Shown: positions 45,540 through 57,000 of the stretch, piece by piece
How positions within the stretch are numbered: position 1 is the first letter of the stretch
Layout: every line of letters starts with the position of its first letter
Source: Chondrosia reniformis
Taxonomy: Eukaryota > Porifera > Demospongiae > Chondrillida > Chondrillidae
Assembly (NCBI GenBank): GCA_947172415.1
Contig: OX359191.1
Coordinates: forward strand, 6,448,001 to 6,512,000
Length of the DNA: 64,000 nucleotides
Reading direction: 5' to 3'
The notes under the pieces: model-generated
What the model was told of the DNA's origin: nothing
Database searches by the model: none
What the model saw: the letters and a program-made list of their open reading frames with translations, nothing else
Position numbers and translations under genes: made by a program

Positions 45540-48500
45540 TTAGATGTTCTGAGACACTATTACCCTATAGTACAGCACTATATATATAGAGCGAGAGTAT
45601 CATGATGCACCATGGAAATTGCATAAACACATCATCACATGCCAAGTGAAGGGCAACATACAGACTTGACTTGACTTGACGTGACTTGACTTCTACCTTA
45701 ATTGTTACTCAGCTGAACTGTTTTGTTGCCATCTACAATACAATTGCTATGTCAGCATTAGACCACATCAACATCTATGAGTTTACTGAATTATTCTGTT
45801 TTTTTTTTCTGTTCATGTTAGCTTGGATACAACAGTGAGCCTCTATAATATTGTCATGATCAGTATATTCTATTTTATGCAAAGCTTTATTTTTGGTCTT
45901 TCAACCTTCAGTTTAACAATTAGAATACATATATATTAAAACAACAATGTTAACATCAATATTGGAAGTAACTGAATTTCTAACCTCTTCTATGTTGCTT
46001 CATATTGACCTACAGTAGCACTTGATGTAAAACCTGTTGTTCCTTCACAGGATACATTCAGTATTTTGAGTGATTTGTGGAAAAGAGGATCAGAGATCAA
46101 AATGATACTGTGCGAGAGGACTACAAGATAAGGTGAACCAGTTGGAAGGAGTGCTTGCTAAGAATAAGAAGAAACAGAAAGGACTCATATAACAGAAGAG
46201 GAACAGATTTTGCAACTGCCTCAGGTTAATAAGAGTACAATGTACAATACATATGACTGCTTCTTTATCAGCTCTGGTCATTATGTATAACGAACAACTT
46301 TGTTGTTTAGGGCTGCAATATACATAATTACACATGAGGAAAGTTTGTTAATGTCACATGTCTTCTTTTCTTAGTGTGTGTTGCTATGGTTACTGTACAT
46401 GTACTTGTGCAAGTAACTGGTCTTTTAATAGAGAGGTTGAAAGGTCAATTTTGAATGAGTTATGCACAATAGAATGAAAATGTAAACAATCTGAATTTTA
46501 AAACAAAGCATACTAGAAGTTACCACATAACAATACGTATCTGATATGTACTGTATTCATGTTACATAAATACCTATGAAGATGAAGGTATGAAGGTAGC
46601 TAACTGCAACCCCAGGTCATTAAACATATGCAGAGGCCATTGTCCATTGGAATAGTAAGTCTGTAATTTGCTGTAGTAATTTACTAAATACATCTTGACT
46701 GTATGGAATGCTATTCATGGGTATATATGTTAATGAATTGAATGGTGGGCTCCTTATAGAGTAGACTAGTCTATTTGGCTAATAAGCTCATTCTACCTAA
46801 AAAGATTTTGATTGATTGGTTGAAAAGCTATCCATCACTTTTCCAATTTAAATGATCTCCTTCACTTGTTTGTAGACTCCAGAGCTATATCCTGCTTCCT
46901 TTCAGGAGGTTACGGTATCCAGAGCCTACCTCTACAGACTAGTGGTGCTCCAATCCTCTCTATTCTCCACTCCTTGAATGCCTGAATAACCAAATCCCTC
47001 TGCTGATCACACCTTCCCATTAAAATGGAGTTTCCTCTTGGAAATACTGATGGAGGTTGATAGAAAATGGTTGAAAATCAGAACTACTCAGCTACTAGCC
47101 AATAGGTACTGTAATAATGGGAAATATAAGGTGGGCTTTAATACTTCAAAGAGGGCAGTCATCTAATGTTTTATCCTGAATGCTTGGAATTAAAGGAATT
47201 TGTCATTATGGATCAATCAGTGGTTTTGAATGCAAGGTTGATATTATGTCAGCTTCAAGTTAGTAAAATATGTAGATTATCAAATAGAAACTGGAATGGC
47301 CTAAATTGAGTGGACTTCTTCCTTGTCTGCTCTATTTAAATGAATTCTTGAACAACTAGTAAAGTATCTATTTCTCAGGTGCCCACTCTTACTTGTTGCA
47401 TGTATGTATATAGGTAGAACTATTTTACTATTTTACAATGCCCATGATAATAACGTTTCCCTTTAATTTGTTCAGTTGTTGAAAGTCTCATGCTAATGGA
47501 TTGTTATACTGTCTCCTCCACTGACCAAATTTGAACTGCAACAGGTGTCTATGACTTCACAGGATAAACTGTAGAAGACTAGGGTTAGATGATTTTGATT
47601 ATCAAGAGTTATCAGATCTAGGTGGAGAAGAGGCATGTCTGCTAGTCCTTGCACAGTGGTTGGAATCTAAACCAAAGACTCCAGAAAAGCCCTTAATATC
47701 TGCACTATAACTGGACATGAAATGGGCCACCACTTACCAGCACACAAGTTTTACACTTATACAGTCTTTGATTTTGTATCCATGCATGTTCTCTGTATAG
47801 TAATTGTGCTAATTGACACAAGTACCTTCACTGTACAGTCTTTGCAGATTATTTATTTGATGTGTTACATTGATATTTTAATATGATTGATATACACATG
47901 TGGCGTATAATTCACTGGTAAAAAACTTAATATGGAAACAAGCATATAATGCTAATTAAAGAATGTAACTACTTTTGGTACTTTAATTTGTATCCTATAT
48001 ATATATTCCTGTCATACGTAGGATTGCGTTATATAGTTGTTTTACAATAGCGGTTGAACCTTATTGGTTTTGTTATTGCTTCATAACAGACCACCCCAAC
48101 TAGAACATTCTAACAGTGTTCTCTAGTTAATTATGGCATCTAGAGTATAGTGATGCATGAGTATACTTGTAACACCAGGCAAAATGTGGTTATATACAGA
48201 ACGCACATATATACGTATATACTCCCTTGACTTGAACAAAGGGAACTTGCATTTTTCATATTGCAATTGGCCTTGACAGACAAACATGGCAGAAATGTAT
48301 ATATTTTCATTGGCAATGACATATACAACCTCAAACTTTATTGATTCTAATCTGATCATGACTTTAAACCATTTAAGTTCATACTGTCTAACAAGACTAT
48401 ATATGTACAACTTTTAGTTGTCACACCTAAATTGCTCTATAATAGTACTAGTACAGCTCTGCAATCTATCTTTACATCAAGACAAAATTGAACAATTAGA

Positions 48501-49500
48501 ACACTATATAACTTATAGCCAGGCAGATGCTTTAGTCTTTGTATCGCCAACATTTCGGCTGCAGCAGTGTTATGTAGCTCTGTAAATCTTACTACAAAAC
48601 GTCCATGGTATCTTTGACGCAAATATGCGGCACTCGCTATTGAAGATACCTAATTAATTGACGCAAATATGCGTCACTCGCGCATAAAGGGATAACTTAT
48701 AGCCAGGCAGATGCACTAGCCTGATCATGATCATGAAAGTGTACAAGAGGCACTTTTAGACTATAACACTAAATGTCGTTTTAATTTGTATACAATGTCT
48801 GAACTTTGACTTTAAGCTGTATGTCTACAGTACTGTACATATTACTGAGTTAATGTGTTATCATTTCGAGCCGTGCTGTCTTATCTCGTCCACGTATACA
48901 TATCTGTTAATTTCTCAGTCAAATTTTGTTATCAAACACACTGAGTGTTATGCATGAGCTCAGAAAGGAATGCCAATCGAATTTGGGCAAAACAAATAGG
49001 TACACAAAATTGGGAGCCCGCGTATAATTTAAGTGAACAAGAAGACAACTTTAATCGTTAAAGATCGTTAACATAATGTTTCACCTTCAACAACACTATA
49101 TACGAATTACAATTATAATAAATGAACTGTTTTTGCAAGCATAATAGCTTCATGCCACGGGAGATTACGAGTCAATGAAAAAGGTCGTGGCTGCGTTGTT
49201 GTGACTCTATTGAAGATGTTCTTTCTATGGAGAAGGTCGTACATGATCACCAATTTTGTGTATTGCTGAATAGCTGAATGGCTGAATACTCATTGTTGCC
49301 GAACTTGACATGAAGCAGAAGTATTCACATGGTAAATAGCTGAATGGATGTACCATTTGTACATCCATTATTCGCGAACACTTATTTTGACGTACAGCAA
49401 AAATCTTCGCTGAATAGCTGAATAGATGTACTACACGTACCTATTGTTCTCGAACTTGACACCAGAAAATCATTTACGAAAAAATACGTTTATTATAAAT
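45540..49500. other. Gene-poor region
   Basis: AT-rich with no gene I can support. A short coiled-coil-like fragment near 46050-46190 and a death-domain-like fragment at 47588-47710 may be relics. Two copies of AACTTATAGCCAGGCAGATG (48509 and 48688) flank a stretch in which TTGACGCAAATATGCG, a CpG-bearing motif, occurs twice in either form. Confidence 0.6.
47588..47710 (+). pseudogene. Possible death-domain fragment
   Basis: An open stretch after GGGTTAG (acceptor-like) reads DDFDYQELSDLGGEEACLLV then LAQWLESKPKTPEKPLISAL before a TAA. The ACxxVLxxWLxSxP...LIxAL pattern is that of the C-terminal half of a death domain. No partner exon is found nearby, so it may be a relic or a lone exon. Low certainty. 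Confidence 0.3.
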
Positions 49501-49959
49501 AGATCCCAGCAAATGTCATTCTTTGGCCTTCGGGCCCCGCTCTGTCCAGCGCCGGTGTAAACGGTTCATTAACCAGCCACCGGGAATTTCGATGCGACAA
49601 CCATGGCTTAGAGTACGGTCATGGGACCATGTGCTGTGGAAGGACTGGAGGTCTCGTTCTGAGGGGGATGATTTTCCTCACAAATGGCCTAGGATCCGAG
49701 GATCTTCTCCCTATTAATCGCGACCGTAACCCCGAGGGGCCGGCCGGTTCTCCTGATGAATCGAGGCTGAAGGTCTAGAAGCAGTGCGTGGGACCAGTAC
49801 CCACCGACTCGGCGAAGAGAAGCTCTGACCGGAGTCCCTGTTTTAGGCTGCCCATTTTAAGGTAATTGCATTGCATACACTTCAGGCATTTGCATACGTT
49901 TGCATTGGTTTCTGAGGATTTTGGTGGAAATTGGTCGTGGTCATGTATTTGTTAGCTTT

Positions 49960-51520
49960 TATGTTGAAGGTAAGTTTTTGTACATATGGATGATTGTATG
50001 TATTTTAGTATGTGGAGTTAAGGCATAAGGCATTTTTCAAGGCAGTTTTCAAAATTAAGATGGTATGGCTTTTTTCAAGATTGGCATTTTTCAAGATCAA
50101 AGATTTTTGGCATTTTTTAAAGATTTTTGGCATTTATTAAGATTTTTGGCATTTTTAAGATTTTTGGCATTTAGTTCAGCAAAAGAATTTAACTTTAGCA
50201 AAGAAATTTTTTAACTTTATGATCAGCAAAGAATTTTTTACTTCAGCAAAGAACTTCAGGAAAGAATTTTTTTAACTTTAGCATAAAACATTTTTTAACT
50301 TCAGTAAAGAATTTTTAACATTTTTAACTTCAGCAAAGGAAATTTTTTAACTATTATGTTAAACTTCAGCAAAGGAATCTCTTTTAACTCCAAAGAATTT
50401 TAACAAGAATGTATATAGATTATAATATTCAGTTGCATTATATTTTATACATATACATTCCACAGGTTTTGCAAGTTTTCTGTTTATCATGGCTATTTTC
50501 CTTCCATGCACGATGTCATATTTGAGCATTTTTCAAGATCAAGATTTTTGGCATTTTTCAAGATCAAGATTTTTGGCATTTTTAAGGCATTGATTTTTTA
50601 ACATCAACAAAGAATTTTTAACTTTTTTTATGTTGAAGGTAAGTTTTTGTACATATGGGTGAATGATTGTATGTATTTTAGTATGTGGAATTAAGGCATT
50701 TTTCATGGCAGTTTTGTACGGTGTTTTTCAAGATTGGCATTTTTCAAGATTTTTGGCATTTTTTCAAAATGAGATTTTAAGATTTTTTTAACTTCAGCAA
50801 AGAATTTTTAACTTTTTTATGTTGAAGGTAAGTTTTTTGTGTATATGGGGGATATGTATTTTAGTATGTGGAGTTAAGACATTTTTCATGGCAGTTTTCA
50901 TGGCAGTTTTCAAGATTAAGATTGTATGAATTTTTGAAGATTGGCTTTTTTTCAAGATTTTTGGCATTTTTTTAAGATCAAGATTTTTGGCATTTTTAAG
51001 ATTTTTGGCATTTAAGTTCAGTAAAGAAGTTTTAACATTTTTTTAACTTCAGCAAAGAACTTCAGGAAAGAATTTTTTAACTTTAGTAATGAGGAAAGAA
51101 TTTTTTTAACTTTTGTAAAAAATAATTTCAGCAAAGGATTTTTTTAACTTCAGCAAAGAATTTGAATTTTTTAATTTCAACAAATGCATTTTTTAACTTC
51201 AGCAATTTTACTTCAGCAATTTTAACTTCAGCTATTTTAACTTCAGCTATTTTACTTCAGCTATACTTCAGCTAACTTAAGCTATTTTACTTCAGCTAAT
51301 TTCAGCTATTTTACTTCAGCTATTTTAACTTCAGCAACTTCAGCAAAGAAGTTTAGCAAAGAAATTCAGCAAAGAAATTTTTAACTTCAGCAATTTTAAC
51401 TCCATGCAGCAAAAAAATTTCAACTTCAGCAAAGAAATATTTTAACTTCTAGTTTCAGCAAAGAAATTCAAAGAAATTATAACTTCAGCAAAGAAATTAC
51501 TCGAACAGAATGCACCAAGC
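49960..51520 (+). repeat. Low-complexity array of TTTTTAACTTCAGCAAAG and TTTTTGGCATTTTTCAAGAT
   Basis: Some thirty or more copies of AACTTCAGCAAAGAA-like units, and many of AAGATTTTTGGCATTTTT. The phrase TTTATGTTGAAGGTAAGTTT recurs three times (about 49960, 50625, 50818). Non-coding. Confidence 0.9.
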
Positions 51521-51719
51521 AACCAGATCCATCTTTTGAAGGTTTGCCATGCAATTTAATTTATATGTAGATTATACAGTTGCATTATATATTTTCTACA
51601 TTCCACAGGTTTTGCAAACTTTACGTTTGTCATGGCTATTTCCCTTCTACTTTGAAATATTTGAGCTGGATGTCCCAATTTTTATGGAGTTGCAACTTTG
51701 AACCGGCTTCCTCTGTTCC

Positions 51720-52575
51720 ATTTTTGACTTGCCACTGAGCTGGTGGTCCCTGGTCTGTTTCGATTTGCCACTTTTAACTAGCTGTTAACATCCTATTTTG
51801 ACTTGCTACTTTGAACTGCATGGCCGTTAATGTCCTATTTTGACTTGCTACTTTGAACTGCATGGCCGTTAATGTCCTATTTTGACTTGCTACTTTGAAC
51901 TGCATGGCCGTTAATGTCCTATTTTGACTTGCCACTTTGAGCTGGCTGTTAACGTCCTATTTTGACTTGCTACTTTGAACTGGCTGTTAACGTCCTATTT
52001 TGACTTGCTACTTTGAACTGCAAGGCCGTTAATGTCCTATTTTGACTTGCTACTTTGAACTGGCCGTCTCTGTTCTGTTTAATAACATGCCACCAAACTG
52101 ACTTGCTGTTTTGAGCTGGTTGTCTCTCAGACTGCCTGTTCTGTTTATTTTTTTGATTTGCCACATCTAGATTTGACTAGTCACTTTGAGCTGCAGCTGG
52201 CTGTCCTTTTGATTGCTGCATGGCCATCTCTGTTCTGTTATTTTGAGTTGCATGCCGGAGCTGATTTGCCATTTTGATCTGGCTGTATGTTTTGTTTTTT
52301 GACTTGCCACTTTGAGCTGGCTGTATGTTTTGTTTTTTGACTTGCCACTTTGAGCTGGCTGTCTGTTCTTTGCTTAATATGACCTTGCCACTTTGAGCTG
52401 GCTGTCTGTTCTTTGCTTAATATGACCTTGCCACTTTGAGCTGGCTGTCTGTTCTTTGCTTAATATGACCTTGCCACTTTGAGCTGGCTGTCTGTTCTTT
52501 GCTTAATATGACCTTGCCACTTTGAGCTGGCTGTCTGTTCTTTGCTTAATATGACCTTGCCACTTTGAGCTGGCT
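51720..52575 (+). repeat. Related 42- and 43-bp tandem repeats
   Basis: About seven units of GTTAATGTCCTATTTTGACT then TGCTACTTTGAACTGCATGG (51780-52070), then about six of TTTGAGCTGGCTGTCTGTTC then TTTGCTTAATATGACCTTGC (52310-52575). The shared core GACTTGCCACTTTGAGCTGG suggests one ancestor. Confidence 0.93.
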
Positions 52576-53224
52576 GTTGATTATTATAATTTATATCAAG
52601 ACATTCAATATTGGCCTTTTGCTTGCAACCATTAATTAAGACACTCAGTAACTTGCATTTATATAGATTCGGCAAGATTGGCATTTTTGCATTTTAATAT
52701 CTTATGACATTCCGAATATACAGTATGATTATTGGAAGAAAACATGGATGACTGTGAATCACTTATTTTCATCTTCCATGTGAATTTAAAACATTCTTCA
52801 TATACTTCAACTTATATTGCAACTTATAAAGACATTCAGAATATTCAGCAAGAGGAGCAATGTTCAGAACCAAGATATTACTTCAGAACAGAAAGCACTA
52901 GCCACAAGATCTTCATCTTTTGAAGGTTTGACATGTTATATATGAGTTGTATTATATATATATATATATTCATGCATTCCACAGGTTTTGCAAGCTTTTC
53001 ATATGGCATGATGATGTTCCAATTGCAACATTCAGCTTGGCAGTCCCTACTTTCATCTTCTGAAAATCCACAACTGAAGAATTCCTGATTATTGTTTTTA
53101 AAGGTATGCCATGTTTACATTCTATGAGTACATTATTCAGTTGTATATATATATATATATTATATACGTATTTCCCTGCATTCTACAGTTTGCATGGACT
53201 ATTTCAGATGTTCAAATTTGCGTT

Positions 53225-53600
53225 CATCTACTTTAACTTGTCACTTTGTTTTGGTTAATTGTTCCTGGTCATGGATTTACAGCTACGAGCTTGGCGGTTC
53301 CTGGTCACTTTGTTCTGGTTAATTGTTCCTGGTCATGGATTAAATATATACATCTATGAGCTTGGCAGTTCCTGGTCACTTCATTCTGGTTAATTGTTCC
53401 TGGTCATGGATTAAATACAGCTATGAGCTTGGCAGTTCCTGGTCACTTCATTCTGGTTAATTGTTCCTGGTCATGGATTAAATACAGCTATGAGCTTGGC
53501 AGTTCCTGGTCACTTCATTCTGGTTAATTGTTCCTGATCATGGATTAAATACAGCTATGAGCTTGGCAGTTCCTGGTCACTTTATGCTGGACCAGGTGTA
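53225..53600 (+). repeat. 67-bp tandem repeat, about five copies
   Basis: The unit is GAGCTTGGCAGTTCCTGGTC then ACTTCATTCTGGTTAATTGT and TCCTGGTCATGGATTAAATA. The first two copies have small length differences. Confidence 0.93.
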
Positions 53601-55034
53601 GTCCGGTTGATTTTGTCCTATTGTCATTTGAGCTGGCTGTCCTGTTCTATAAATGTTTCCAGTTTTTCACTTGTCATTTCAGTTGGTTGGTCTCTCTTAG
53701 TGTGTCTTAGCTGGTCTGAACTAGTTTTTCTCTGGCCTAATTACAACATTTTTTAATGTATTATTTATGCTAATACATGCTACCTGTGTTTAAGTTTTTG
53801 TTTACATAATGTTTTGATATACGTATATGTATATTTATGTTAGCCATATTTTACTTGTAATGTATGCTCAATTAGTATGATATTCTTCTCATTCCTACAG
53901 TGGTCCCTATCTCATACGAAGGCAGGTCTGATTTGAGGTAAAGTGACGCACTGTTCTCTGGTGCTACGCCGGTGTGTCATGATTCTCAATGAAGAAGGTT
54001 TGAGGTCCGCCAGGGTCGGGTCATTGTACACGTAGCATTTGTACCTTGATCTAGTAACTGGTCAAAGGGCGGCTAGGTACGCCGAGCCGTTCCCGCGCAT
54101 CTTCCTCCCCTCCTAGCTGGGAACGTGGAGCATCACTGGGCAGAGTGGGGGGCACGATGTACTCCCACCTCCGCGTGGTGTGCCCCGGATTCAACTTTTT
54201 CATGGTTGGAAGTTGATACAAAGAGGAGTACAAACTAAAAAGATTTCATTATTCTTAAGTGAGTTCAGTTCCAGATTTGTCATATTTGTATGTAAGAAAC
54301 TACTATAAATGCATTCTTGTTTCTCTCCATTAGGTTATTGCAGTTCATTCAAGGTCCCATACTTCAAAGATTGCATTGTATGGACCACTAATCTCGCTCA
54401 AGGAACTAAAAAGTACTAAACCTCAGTTTACCAGCTGCGTTGCACTCACTAAGTGGAGAGATGGCAATCTCATTTTGTAGTAAGTGTACAATTATACAAT
54501 CAAACAGAAAGCCTCAAAAAGGGCTTATACTTTTAATTAATGTACTTTAGCTATAATCTCCATATACATATTTTGTATGTCTAGACTGTTTTGTCACTAG
54601 CTATAGGCTATTTTTAGTCATTTCTATCCATTTTAAGCAAGCTGTACATATAGGCTATAGGTTGCATTTTTAGGCTATAGGTTGCATTTTTAGTTATAGG
54701 TGTATCACGCATGTGCCGGCTGTATTTGGAAATTTAGTCATTTTATTATTTATTCTGTGTAGTTGAATCATTTGACAAGTAACTAAAAGCAGTCTACAGC
54801 TTGACACACTGGACTTGCTCTACTTGTATTGGATTACACAATGCATTTTGACAGTGAACTTACAATTTAACTGCAATTTTAATTTAAAGTGTATATATGT
54901 ATATACTTAAAATTTGAATTTCCTGATTCCAAATTGAACATCATAAAATGTATCTATTTTTAAACATTTGTAAACCTTTTGTTTCTATATAATACTTTTA
55001 AATTTCTAATAACTAATCTTGGCTTAACTTTTAT

Positions 55035-57000
55035 AACTGTTCTATTGCTCAATCAATTTGTGAATCCAAATGGCCGTTGCTACTGAAGCTCAATTGCTTT
55101 AGTTTGATGATGTTGTACATGCCTTAAACTTCACCGATTAGTAGGTCATCTTGTTTAGAAAATCAGACAAACTATGTACCCGATATAAGTGAAGTCTATA
55201 TTGTTTACAGCATCTTTATCTCATGCAAGATAATTATATACTTGTGAGACTGTTCAAAATGTTATTTTGTACTTTTAGTATCGTACCAATTACCATTTGA
55301 TTATATGGCTTATTGTATAACCTTTATTTTATTTGCTGCATAACACAGAATAATAGAGAAGAATTGTCATCATGTCCAATTAAGTGGTAGGGAATCTTTG
55401 AAGTCAATAGTTTAACCTATTCAGGTGGGAGAAGACAGTGAAAGTATTGGATCAAGGGAAAAATTTGCATGGAATCAGTAGTGAGTATAAAACTGTAAGG
55501 GCCTGGACTACATCTGTTTAATGGAACTGCCAGATTTAGCATGTCTATACCAGTCCCTAGTAACTAGTAACTCCCAGCTAGTGTAGTTCAGTTGGGGAAG
55601 GTGTGTGCATACTTAACAGGTTCTTAGTATTCAAGTTGCCTAGCTATTTGGCTATGAAACTCCATTTGAGCAAGATTGTTAAGTTTATTAGCTTTTACCT
55701 TAGTAGGTAAATCGTGAAACTGTTTCTGTAGTTACACTTAATAGTAATTTCTTCTTGAGTAATCCATGGTAACTAGATAGAGGAATGAACTAGATTAAAT
55801 TTAACCAACTGGTATACCCGATGTATCGTCCATTCCAGCTCCTAGTAGCTATGGATACACTCTTTTGGGGGAGTGGTTACAGTCCTGTCCCATCTGAGAT
55901 GTAAATAAAGCAATTTTAATTAAAAAATGCAAAATAAAAACTGAGATTATAATAAACCAATGTCCGTCTTCTAAGCTAAACCAGTTGTATGGTTATATGT
56001 TGATTTCCAACACTGTGCAAGTAACCTCAGTAGATTGACGTACGTACATTCTCCTGTAACTTTATATGTCCTGGATCGACAAAAATGTTTCAGAGTATAC
56101 GTTGTGTGTAAATGTGCTTACATCGTACACATCTTGTTTGCTTCTAGCCTATCTTTATTTCCAATTTACTTTGTATAAAAAGTCTCCTAGCAACCTGGTA
56201 CAGCACCCTGGCAACCATTCAATTGGAAATATCATTTTTCATGTGGCTCTCACTTGTAGTGTTAGTCAAGCGGTAACTTCACCTAGTCAGCTGATCCCGA
56301 TTGAGATCCAGCAGTTTATCCGAAGTCATTATGAATGGATGTACATGAAGAAACAACAATTAATTAACAACTTCTTTGCATGGGGTTACAATGATTTCTT
56401 GTTCTAAATCTAGAAAACATACAGTGCTCTATGCTGCATGGGAAGATAGGTGTTGTATAGCAACCTTAAATCACTGCACTATACATTGTACACCTTTATT
56501 TTGTAGTTATTATTTGTTATGTGTATACAAACTGAATAATTTAAGGTAAACATGCTTTGCATGTGTATCCTATATACTGTATATGTTATAATAACTCCTA
56601 TTGTATATCTCTCAAATTGGTATGCAATCATGTTTGGATTTCAAGACATATATGTACTAAATTCTCCCTAAAGTCATCTACTTATAACTAATAAGTGCAG
56701 TAACTGGTAGCTATATATGGTTTATCTACGTAGTTATTGTTAGAAAGTTAAGATGAATGGTATAATCTTGTAACAGTAAGCAAGTATATATTATTATCCA
56801 AGGAAGTAATGGCCTAGAATTTTGCAGCTTCAGCTGTGGTGGTGATCTTTTGCATTTCTTCATTGCTCATTAGGAGGTTTCCATTCACATCAGTGATCTG
56901 TACATGACCAATGATAAAGTGCTCCTTTCCGTAGTCAATTGTACCAAAAGCAAACAGGTTCCTTTGGCTGAAGAGAAGCAATTGGGAAATATCAAAGGTC
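55035..57000. repeat. Segmental duplication, copy B
   Basis: Partner of 43235-45534. It contains the end of the gene at 56814-58540 and its 3' flank, so this is the likely source copy. Confidence 0.93.

Larger units (their letters stand above)
49510..54480 (+). ncRNA. Candidate long non-coding RNA locus with GC-rich structured ends
   Basis: No protein-coding signal over 5 kb. The left end (49525-49860) and right end (53900-54220) are GC-rich, standing out in AT-rich DNA, and fold by eye: GGCCTTCGGGCC, CCCCGAGGGG and CATGGGACCATG on the left; CGTTCCC with GGGAACG (about 54090-54126) and GGGGCAC with GTGCCCC (about 54152-54186) on the right. The left block ends in a donor-like AAGGTAATTG at about 49859, and the right block follows ATTCCTACAG at 53900. 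A further exon-like piece sits at 54336-54478 (ends GTAGTAAGT). The interior is tandem repeats with donor-like GAAGGTAAGTTTTT and acceptor-like CATTCCACAG motifs, all on the plus strand. It matches no structured RNA family I know by sight. Confidence 0.4.

Noticed and set aside
46090-46335. 81-codon minus-strand frame
   Set aside because: No motif or splice context; AT-rich chance frame in a gene-poor region.
49523-49717. 64-codon frame in the GC-rich block
   Set aside because: No recognisable motif; composition and hairpins fit structured RNA better than coding sequence.
49525-49860. Fragment of ribosomal RNA
   Set aside because: GC-rich and structured, but I find none of the conserved rRNA strings I know. 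A search would settle it.
54051-54233. 60-codon minus-strand frame in the right GC-rich block
   Set aside because: It opens by chance through hairpin sequence; no family resemblance.
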